Position numbers and translations under genes: made by a program. From contig OX442315.1 in assembly GCA_949358305.1 (NCBI GenBank), positions 31,336,427-31,400,426 on the forward strand: DNA of 64,000 nt, in the 5' to 3' direction. Positions 11,217 through 23,200 of this stretch are shown piece after piece (the stretch's first letter is position 1; every line of letters starts with the position of its first letter). Origin of the DNA: Strigamia acuminata (Eukaryota; Arthropoda; Chilopoda; Geophilomorpha; Linotaeniidae). Under the pieces are notes generated by a model, which had not been told where the DNA came from, searched no databases, and was given only the letters and a program-made list of their open reading frames with translations.

Positions 11217-14200
11217 TCAAATAGTCACTGACAGCAGTTTTTTCTTAGTTTTGGACGGTTTCGTCTTTTTCCCACCATCACCGTTATCATCATCTTGCTT
11301 CAATCGAAGAACAAAGTTTAAGTCATGAGCTGTGTTAATAGCGTAATATACATTTGCGTAACTCGGCAGAACCATTTCTATAAAAGAAAATCATTCAAAA
11401 ATGAAAAATGTTGCAAAAACGAAAAAATTCCATCGCAATAATACCTCCATCTGGCAACAGTTGAGCCAACACATAGCTATCAGGATTTCCTTCTAAGCAA
11501 TGCTTCAGCATCGCATTTCTAATAACAGCGGGCGTTCTATCACTATTACTTAACTAAAATGGAATTTAAGATTGTTAGAACATTTTTAAAATACGTTTGT
11601 CAATATAGAAATTACCATTATGCTTTTATACAGTGTAATTCCGTTGACTTCTCGTTGGCCCGGTGTCTCCAAACTGACTTTAATAATATAAAATTCAGGT
11701 GTTTTATACGGAGATGTTTGCGCCGATCCCGTCGACGACGCGATCGACACATCCAACGATGGTAACGAAGAGCTTGATGACGATGTTGACATCTAGAATT
11801 AAAAAAAGTTTTAACATGCACACATAATTTCAGTGCAATTACAATTTTACCTTTCGCTCGAGAGGTGATAACTCATTCGGAGAACTCGGCACACTGATGT
11901 CGCTAATCTGATCAAAAAATTGACTACTCGATGACGATGACGTAGATGCGATTGAATCCGTTTTTCTATGCCCTAGTAGTTTTCCATTCTTCTTATCTTT
12001 TGGTAAAACTGTCACTCCATGTGGTTCAATGTGATATGATAATACATAACTGAAAAAAATCATAACTTTAAATTGATTTCACAAAAAAACGCGATTTTTA
12101 AGTGTCATTACCTCTCTTTATCATCTAATATCGGCAAGTTTTCGAACCACCGTTGAAATTTCGGATCGCTCTTGAACGTGTAACTATTAGCCGACGATTG
12201 TAGCAATTTAATTTGAGCCAATACTTCAAATTCTTTTCTTCGTTTATCGAAATTAATCAATCCATCATTTATCGTGTCTGGAATGGCGGTGTCGATCATC
12301 GTTAAATCGGTTAGAAATGTGCCCAAGTAAGGAACAGTGCCCCGAATAATTGACTAAATGATTTAAAAATTAAATAAAATAAATAAATAAAATATTTAAA
12401 CAATTTCATTCCAACTTACTCCTGAATTAGAGAGCTGTTTCTGAATTCTTTTTTGCATGTGCCTATCGTTTACACCGACAGTTTCAGCCATTTTAGCTGT
12501 CCCCTCTTTCATTAATAATTCTCTCGCGGTACTTTGGTTATTATCTTCGCTAAATATTCGAGCCAGTTCTTCAAAAATCTCCGCCTTTTCCCTTTGTACA
12601 GATAACCAGACTTTTTTAAGTCTGTAAATGGGATTGCATTGAAGCCCGGAAATGATGGATTTCAAAGACGAGAAGTTTTTCAACATTCTCAATTCCTGCG
12701 CAATATCAATCCATTTACTAATAAACTTGGCTCGAGCCGTTGGTTTCATATCAGGTGCCATAAGTATTGTTGAAATAACGCGGAAAGAAACGGCGTTAAA
12801 TTGCTCAACGGTTGCCACAACCGTTGACGTCTCTGACCGCCGATTTTTATCTCTTCGTGACCAAACCGAACCCAAACAGTGATGGGGAATTACTTTTTTA
12901 AAAAGTTCCTATTAACACGAATAAATCAATAAATACTTAATTAAATAATAAATTAAGTCAGGATAATTACAGAATCTAAATAAGTAAGTTGCTCAGCAAA
13001 ATGCACGTTTGGAATGTCCAAAAAATTATGGTTTTCTTCATCTCCATTTGTAAACATACTTGTTGATAACATTTCATCTTTGGTATCAAAAAAATTGGAT
13101 TCTGTAAAACAAAATAAAAAAAAAATAAATTAAATTAAATAAACTTAATTAATTTTGTCAATTTTAATACCTCTATAAAAATCATCTTTAAGAAATTTGT
13201 CTAAGCGATTCCGGGCCCGTAATTGGAGTTCGTTGTCCGGCATATATTTTTCCACAAAATCCAACACCTGATGCAGAATTGGATAATTGGGAGGGTCGCG
13301 AAAATCTTCCGGAAGTGTATCTAGCCATATCGTTAAAGCGAGTTTGAACGATCTAAAAACGACAAAAATAAATTATGATTAACTGTAATTTGCAAATTCC
13401 AGTTTCAAACAAATTCTTCATCCCACTGGTACAAGTCCACCCACTTAGAATGGAAATGTGTCATTGAACCACACCCTTCGCTTATTTGCAAGTTAAAAAG
13501 GCGAGAATAAGGAACAGTTAAATCCCACTTACTTTCTAGTTTGATCTCGTAAGGGATCCTTCGTTTGGGATTGATTATCAATTACTTTTTTGTACCTAAA
13601 AAATAAATAAATTGATTAATTAGTTAATAAATAAATAAAAACAAGTAAATAAATGTTAAATACTTTTCTAAAATTAAAGATAACACTTGACTAGTGTTGG
13701 CAAATGATCGATACGTTGCTAAGAATATGTTGAAATAAGTAGAATCCAATTCGCCAGTTTCTGTAATCAAAGCCTCGACTAATTTATCCAATCTGCCGGC
13801 TTTGATTACACGTACCCGGACAGTTTCCCATTCCAAATGCGAAATTTCATCGTCCGAATCCTGTCAAAACACAAATAATCATTAATTTAGACCCTAAATC
13901 AAATTTTTAATAATATATTTCTTACACTGCTCGCACTTTTGCTGGGATTAAAGTATCGTACTTTCTTCAAATACACATTGAAAACGGCGCCATCGACTTT
14001 TTCTTCGCCCCAGTATCGCCATGTTGGCTGCTGTAAAAATAATTTTTTTTTTAAATTAATCACACGCTAATTATCATATCCGCCGTGAAATCAATTGTTT
14101 GCTAAAATTTGTTAATCAAAAATTGATAACTTTGATAAAATAAAACACAAAACTTTATCTAATACCGGTATTTAGATGACTTTATCAACTGCAGGCACGC

Positions 14201-17200
14201 ACCAGAATTTTCCACGAAAGTTATGCCACAACAATTAATTCTGTAAACTTGTGTAACAAAATTTCTGGAAACATCTACACGTTATAAAATATATTTATAT
14301 GCGTTGCTAGGAAATCGTCATTTGTGTATTGACGACAGACTCAATGTTGTAGATATAATTTTTTTTAAAAAATTGTTTTTCACACCAATTTGTTATGATT
14401 AGTCTAAATCTCAGGATATCGTATGTTTTCCACGATTGAGTAAATACGTAGACACATAGACCTTAGTCCTTAGGATTTTCGTGTAAACAAGATAGGAAAA
14501 ACAAACGAAAACCAATTCTAGTAAACAACAATGTTACACTCCAAAATTGTGTACAAGATAATTAGATAAAGCCAAATCCAGATTAGAAAAACCCAAAGGA
14601 AGGAATGTGTCGAACAGGTAGCAATAAAAAATAAAAACAAAAAGCCAGACAAGATTAAAAAATATTTTTTTTATCCAATTTTTATCACCACACTTGAACA
14701 AAAATTAAATAAAACCAGAGTGGGGAATTCAGATTTTTTTTAAAAAAAAAGTCCATGAATAAAACAAAATAGCACTTCCGTTACATAACTTGGTACTGAT
14801 GGATGACCCAAAATATTTTTTTAAATAAATGAATGGAATCCATAAAAAAAAATATCAAACCTCATTAACATACAAGTAACATGCAAATAACAAGATATTG
14901 GCATACTTAACCACTACCCGGAAAAAGAAATTGTCACCATTTTGACATTCATAAAACAAAGAATGTAAAAACTGTTCCTTAAAATAAACATAAAATAAAA
15001 TATTGAATTTTGTAAGAATCTAGTGACTAATTTACGACCAAAAATGGGCTTAGTAACTATTTGCCCTTGTCATTATGGGTTCAAATCAACTCAAAATGAT
15101 TAAAAACATTTAAACAAAATTCTGAATGAACCCTAACAGTGTGTAAATCTAAATGACAGATATTGGTAACCATTAAATCAATGCCAAACTTAGTTACAGA
15201 GACCAGGATCCATTAAAACACATGCCAACATAAATATTGCAATTCATTTCATTGCAACTTGCATCCGGCCGATTCCAGTACGGCAGAACGTCAATAAGAC
15301 TTCTTATACAACCGATTTTAAAATAAAATACTAAATAAATATAAAAAAAATAAATAAATACCCCAAAATCTGTCCACTGACTCTTATTTTCTAAAGCCAC
15401 ATAACCACCATCCTTGGAGCAAATTCGACAATCACATAACTCGACGTAAAACTTCATAATTCAATCGCCGTATCCACAGTACATTAAACCACACAACCGA
15501 TTCTATCTGATAACAACCTACGGACCAAAGTCGACAATTGAACAAAGCATTTTTATCTCGGCGAATGCAGTGAGAGGACAGAATCAAGAAAAATCAAAAT
15601 GGCCGCTAAGTACACGGATTTCTCATTGGTTTTACGTCACTTGTTTACATTGGCTCAATGCCAGCGAGGAAAAACACAATGAGACGTTTCTTATTCGTCA
15701 TCATCATCTTAATCACAAAGACTCTGAATAATACTCGAAAGGAAATTACCTTTCCTCGACACGGGCTGCTGCTAATGCTTCTTCTCCTTTGTCTCAATCC
15801 TGCGAGTTTTATGGAAGGACGACGCAGTCGGAGAGACGAAAAAGCAAACGCAGCTTGCATTTGAACCTTCGGATCGGATCAGACAGACTTTAATATGCAA
15901 AGCATTCCTTTGTAAAACATTAACACGTGTTCATGCAATTTATTCTTTGAATTAATATCCTGACAGGAAGTGAGGTTGTCTAATCAAAACGCACATCCGC
16001 ACACTACATTTGGACCATTTTTTGTGAATTAAAAAAAATATATATTTTACAATAAGAAATTTTTATACACAAAATATTAAGATTTTTTTCTATCCTTTCG
16101 TTATAGCATTAGTCATCTCGTAAGAGTACTTAAGACGCAATTTCGCTTTCATTTTGCAATTTCATCGAACAGTGAAGCGTGAATGCTGAACTAACAATTA
16201 TTCCATATAAGAAGGAGGGAAAGAAATAAAAATAAAACTAAGAGTCATGTTCTGTAACAGAACATTTACTTTCATGCAAGTTTCATTTTGCAAGAAGAAG
16301 AAAAAAAATAAAAAATTAAATTTTTTTATTAAAATTTTTTTTTATATTCATCGCCTGATGGCCCTGAAATTTCACAACGAACATACAAATTCCCAAATGA
16401 ATAAAAAGCAGTTGAATAATGGCTGCACACTGACTAAATAACTTTAATGTCCTGTGATGTAATAATCAGTTGTGTAATGACCAAAACAGGCCCCGATTAG
16501 CAAAAAACATGGTCAAATCGTTGATAAAACACAACAATCCTTATCTGTTGTTAAAAAGTATTAGATTATAATAAGATTAAAACGATCGTTGAAAACGATC
16601 TAAAGCAAATAAAATATTCTTACAATCGTTTCATTTTACTTTCCTGTCAATTATACACGTCCCAACGTCATTTCTACCCTTTTTAATCAGACAAGACAAG
16701 AACAATCTCTATCTCAAGAGGGAAGGCAATGACCTATATTGATAATTAAACCAATTCCTACCCAGTTCAACAAAATAAGTCCATCCAGACTGCTACCCAA
16801 CAGCAGCAGCCAATCCCTAGTCATTATTGTTATTATTATTTCAAAGGGGTGATGGCACGAAACAGGAAATAGGCCTAATAATTACACCACAAAATCATAG
16901 CACTATGTCGAGTCAAGGTCAAACTAATCATCATCTAATGGATTCCGCCATGAACCAGTTGCCTAAACTGCAATCAACCTAATTGGCCTGCTATTAATGA
17001 AATTTTGGGACAAAGAAGACTTGTGTCTCGCCTGACAATTTCATTTCTCATCAGATTCCTTCTAATCCTCGGTAGCTTGATACATTAACACTCTCATTAA
17101 CCTGAATGGGAATACCGTAATGCAATAATGTCAATTGAAAACATCCTTTAGGTATGAAATAAAGACCTAGATTTCCTGCACTGATGGTCAAATATATAAT

Positions 17201-20200
17201 GAGTTTCTATGAGCGCCACCTGGCGCACTGTGCTTATACCGTAAATAAACTTTAACGTACGCTAACGCTAACACGTTGTCTCAATTCACCACACCCATCT
17301 CAATCTTCAGATATTCATCAAAATATTTTTGACCAAGGTTCATCCCCTCAAAAAAGAATGTAAAATGTATGTCAGTATATCAAAGTTTTTTGTTTTTTAA
17401 TATTAAAATTTTAAACGTTACGGGGCAAGCTAGGAGCACACAAGGCTGATATTTTTTTTATTAATGAGATGATAAATTGATATTAAAACGCTAAGAGCAG
17501 TAGTACAACACTCAAAACCTTGATGTCCACCATTCTGAATCCATAAATTTTGACAGAATTGGGTTGGATTTGGGTGGCTTAGTCAATGATTTTATTACAC
17601 AGTACTTTGTCAATAACATTGTCAGGGCCGGATTACGACCTTCCAGAACAGTAAGATATTTTGGTACCCCAACATCCTGGCTTTCGTGGGCCACATTGGA
17701 GGAAAAGGAATTGTCTTGAGCCGCACATAATATATTCTGACACCAACAATAACTGATGAGCAAAAAGTCCTTGCCTAATAGTCCTATTTTAATGGTATTT
17801 ACTGTCTACAGAAAACCAACACTAGAATCTGACAATTTTTTTTAATCAAGTGTGTTGGGCCACATTCATAGCCATCCTGTGCCGAATGCGTCCCATGGGC
17901 CGTGGGTTGGACGTCCCTACCCTAAACCCTATCCAACTCTGTCCCAATTAGGGTTCGGTATTTATTTATTTATTTATTTATTGTTAAAACTCCGTTGGAA
18001 TAACTTTAGGCTACAGTTGAGGTACATAATATATGGCCTCCTCCTTGAGATTTTGCTTGATTAATTTTTGCGTAATTTTCTAGGTAGTCGATTCGATTGT
18101 GCTCTGAATCTGCCATAAATAGCACACTTGGACCACTTGTTCTCTCATTTGAAAACCTTAACAGCACCCTATTAAGTTTTCTGAACCCGCCCCTAAGTTC
18201 AGTAGGCCTGCATCTGGCCAGTATCGTGGATGAGTGACGTGCTGGAAATCCCAGATGTGTTTCATCCTTGTCTGATTTAAGACTATTTCTATGGTAATAA
18301 CATTTGCCACCCACAAGATTACGTTTAATTGTATACATTAATCTATGCTGTGCCATCTATTTTTAATTATAATGACCATAAGTAATTTTTAAAATGAATC
18401 TGCTCCCTTTTTTGTATGGCTAACAACAAGATATTTATTTATCCAAGCAACTGTCAGGTTCTTTTTTTGACAAGTCCACTAAAAGTTCCTCTAAAATAAA
18501 TAGGCCCAAACACGAGAAACAAAAATCACAGCTAAATAAATAAATAAATTATATCTAGTGTAAACCTCCGAAATTCCAGAACCATTACCGTGGGTTCAGC
18601 GGACGCCTTAGCATCGTCATTGGCAACCTGGATTGTGATTCACAGAAGTGCTTGCATTAAACTTCTTCAGTAAATAATTAACTACCACAGATTGTAAGCT
18701 TATATAGAGTAAACATGGCATCAGCACTTCATTAAGCTTTTTCACAGGTAACTTAAAATCTTAAAATGCAATCCAAAAGTGCTAATTATGAAGTTGTAGC
18801 ACAATAGGACAATAGGTGCGTTCAATTTGCGAAAGGAAAGACAAATCTCTCCTTTTCTTCCTTTTGGACACCGAAAATAACTAAAACACATCATGTGTAT
18901 TTACAATAAAAGAGGATAATAAACACAGTAAGTAAGAAATAACAGTAATTTCAAGCAATTCTCAAAAAGGGGTTAAATCTCCATGACAACAATTCTGTTT
19001 AGGTTTAATATTAAGTATGTTCAACAGCCAGAATTTCATGTAACATTTGGTACTTTTTGGCATCTAAAGTTCCAAAACATACTGATGATTAACCATTTGA
19101 ACCCAGCTAAATTGAATGACAATTAATAAGCCGCTATTTTAATACAAGAATTTAAACGAATGGACGTTGAACTTTATCTCCAAAAAAGAAGAAAAAAAAA
19201 AGTCATTTTTTCCCCAAAACATTTCCTGTAAGAAATGAAACTCACCGAAGCAATTAATAGTCAACAAAAAACAAGATGAATAGCAATGTGTAGTTGTGAG
19301 AAGCCCAAGCAAAGATACCTTGTGAATTGCACTCTTTAGGGGCTTTCTCACGAGTCTTCATCTGCCAGTCACTCTCTTTTCCGAACAACATTCCGTTTTG
19401 TCAAAACCAACTTTAGTCTTCCATTAAAAAAATTTCTTCTTACTCCTCCGTTGCCCTTTTAATCCCTTGCAGGTCACACAAAATTGTAAACAAATGTTCC
19501 CCGCCTCTCATTAACATGCCAAACCATCCACTGAACTCCATTTTTAATATTTCTAATAGTATCAATTATTCGAAGTGGTGAAGTATAATAAAAGTGAACG
19601 AGGCGCCACCTTGAATACACATGACTATATTTAACTATTGATAATCAATCCACATTTCGAGTAATTTAATCATTCTATTCTCCCTTCCTGTTGTTGTTTA
19701 TTGACTCGGTTGTCAAGCAGGAAATTATTATAACACTCGTAAAACCCACGGTTCCATATTTAGGTAAACAAACGCTAATCACGTGCTAATTATAACTCAA
19801 TTAAGCGGAAAGAACCAATTTTAGTGTGCTTTAATACCATTTCTAAATACGCTTTATAAACTTCTTAATAAATTGGATGGGTAACCGACAGACCTTGAGT
19901 CCCAACATTTCTATATTTTATGATCGGTAACACACCTCGTCCCTTAAATTAATTCACTCGGTGAGTCATTTATTTCCTTTCATACCTACGCTTCACCTGT
20001 TTGAGTGAGTCAAGGAAGCAACAAACTGGAAACAGTTTTATGACAGTTGTCCTGCAAGTGACAATCGTACGAGCGACACTTGGAAGTCACGCGTGGTTTA
20101 TTCCTCGAATTGATTAATTATTGCGCCACACTGCACACACGAGTCACATTTGTAAACCAATAACATCAATGGTTAGTGTCCCCTTAGCTAGGCACATCGC

Positions 20201-23200
20201 ACTTCGATAACTGCATTTATAATGGTTGGAAAAAACGAAACGGTTCGGACCCATAAGAGATCACGAGTTTGCACACTCTGACACCAGGTGACTGGAAATT
20301 TAAAAATATGAAAATTTAAAAAAAAAAAGCTCGCCCTATTTCGGAAATCTTTCAGAGCGGTTATTATTTCATTGTCGGGTCACGTGACTCGATTAATTGC
20401 ATCAATCACAACAATCAAAACACTCGTTCCATTTTGAAATTGAATAAAAGTGACAGTGCTCCCCACATTCATTATTAAACATGTTTTTGCCTCATGTTCT
20501 ACTTAGAAATTAAAGACAAATCTTAAGAAAAAGACTTCAAAGTTGGAAATAGCATTTGGGTCGTTCACGCGACCTGAAAAATTTCGTTAATCGAATTAAT
20601 GAACCTTCATACAAGATAACAGTTCATCAATCCACATTTTGACACTGGCTTATCACATTGTTCACGCCGTACTATATCCCATATCCCATTCATACATAAA
20701 CGTTTGAAAAACTCACTTCATTTCCGCCGGTTTTGTTCAATAAATAACAACTAACACGAAATCATGAGAGAAATAAAACGATCAACCATTCACTTACTTG
20801 AAAGCGATCCTTCATCATCTGTACAAACACTCACGAAGAAAATATCTTAACTTACATGGTGACACAAACACAAACTTGCGCGGCTATCGACTCTACTATA
20901 GCAACCACAAACACTACTACGATTTTAGCGTTACTCGGAAACTCGGAACTAACCCATGACGTCATCACATGACATCATTATCCTTATCCCGCCTTTGACT
21001 AGGTGAAGGCCTGTCTTTTCTAATCGGTGCTAAGGCTGGCACAAAGATTTGTTGGAATTGGAAATGAAAAGGCTTTAAGGTTTAAACTTTTCCAAGATTA
21101 ATCTCAAAATAAAAAAACTTTTCTCGAAACATTTCATCAAATAGCCCCAAGTTGGTCAGAATTTTACGGGTCAACGACTTCGTGGACCCATCACGTAATT
21201 ATACTTTTATTATTTTGTTTTTTATGGTTATATATTTATTTCCTTTTTATTTTTTTTTTCAGTTTGTCAAACTATGTTTTAATGTATCGAGTTATTGCAA
21301 CATCGTGCCAATAAAATGTTGATATTTCACACACAAAAATAATCAAATTAACCTACGAAAATGATTATATTTATGAAACAATCTGTGTAAATATTTGTGG
21401 TTGAATGATTAGAATAATAAAATAGAGCTATAAATATAAAAATATCCTGCATCCGTTACTATGAATCAGCTGTGTGTTTACCGCGATATTTACTCGGCCA
21501 TATCGCGCGATAACAGCGCCATCTTGTGATTATTCTAAACCCTATTTTGTGTGATTTCCATCGAAATTATTCTTGGAAAAGTCGAAGTAACGACTTCAGA
21601 TATGACAATGACAACCCGAATTTATGGTAGTGCTCCAACCTGGTGGTAGATTTATAAAACACACACAATGTATTTTGGCATTTTGTCTTCTCACAAGTCA
21701 GTTATCTTAGCTGGCTTCTCGTTTGTCTATTATTTGTTTCTTTCTTTTTTTTGCCAATTTCTAGATTCCAAAGTCTGTTACAAATCATTTCATTGTATAT
21801 TTCCAACTTATTTACACAGCTTGAAGTTTGCATTATATTTATAAACTAAAAGTTATTTCGTTGTTAGTCACGTTATTGCATTACTGCAACTTAGGTCAAG
21901 TTTAAGATTATTCATACAAAAATGATTTAGAAATGCTTCTGTTGACACTGAATTAAGACATAAGTACTGCATGCTCTAGAAATTCCAAGTACTTTTGAAA
22001 TTTTTTTAAAAAAATTTAAAATATAATTTTAATCTCTTTTTTTGGTAAAAACCCAACTCTGCTTTCCTCGTTTATTTTATCTGCACAAATTCCCACATTC
22101 TCTATTTCTAAGAAATAAAAAAAAATCTATTCATGGTCACTGAATGCTTGACCAGAGAATTTAATAAGACCTTGACTCGAACCTGTGGAATTAATTAAAT
22201 CAAAGTATCGGCCTTGGAATACACGAGCCGCCTCTATGGATGCACAAACAAATACAGAAAGCCGAAAGGTTTCAAACTCGAGGTCAAAACACCAAATTCG
22301 TGTTGAAAACTGACTGACATCTGTTGATTTCAACTCAAAAGAATAAAAAAAAAATAACATTTTGCTACAACGCACAAAAATAAATTATTTTACCCAAAAA
22401 AAAAATAATAAGAAAAAGAAAACACGTTCCACGAGTACATAATTGCCTAATTGAATGCCCAGCCATGGCATTTTGCAAAATAAATTACTAGAAGAGCCGC
22501 TTAACTCTTACGTAAGACTTCCTCATAAGTTTAAGTATCACTTTATATAAAAAGTAAATAACAAAACACGAATAATGTCATTCCAAACATCAACTGAATT
22601 CAAAATTCGAGTTCCATAAATGATGCTAATGGTTTATAGTCTCAGGTTTATACCAGTTGACAGTGAAATTTAAGTACTCCAGTATTTTTCCTACAACTAA
22701 CCATAGTGTAACACATTAAACATCGTAAATTAAATAGTTAAATAGTAACACTAAGATGCATTTATTGTTTTTTTGATGTTTCTCTAAGCAGCAAAAACAG
22801 GGGACAAGAGATTATTTCACTTTTGTGTCTGTTTATAGTTAAATTTTTGGATTTTTACAAATAAATGGCAATTAAAAACGCCTATTTTCACACAATGAAC
22901 TAGAAATTAAATGTTAAAAAGCAACTTACAACTCCTGGGTTAGTCAAGAGATGTTTATCTAACCAATTTGTGATTTGGAAGTTTTCCGGCACCGATGGCA
23001 GTGATATGAAATCCAAACTTCGAAGCCGGGAAAGTTTTCTCTTCAAAGTGGACACTTTTTTCACACTTCCATTTCTAGTGACTGGCCTGACGGTTTGCAT
23101 TTTCCAAGTGCAACCATAAACCTGAACTTGATTTGGGTAATGGTGTCGAAATTAGAGCAAGCCGAGAGTGTGACACGTGATAGCTATTTTTCTTTTCGTT

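Noticed and set aside
15645-15864. Overlapping open frames on both strands near 15,650-15,860
   Set aside because: No domain and no splice-supported connection; likely promoter or 5'UTR sequence of the RGL exon at 15362-15457.
22165-22195. GACTCGAACC, resembling a tRNA B box on the minus strand
   Set aside because: No matching A box or cloverleaf at the right distance; the surrounding sequence does not fold as a tRNA.
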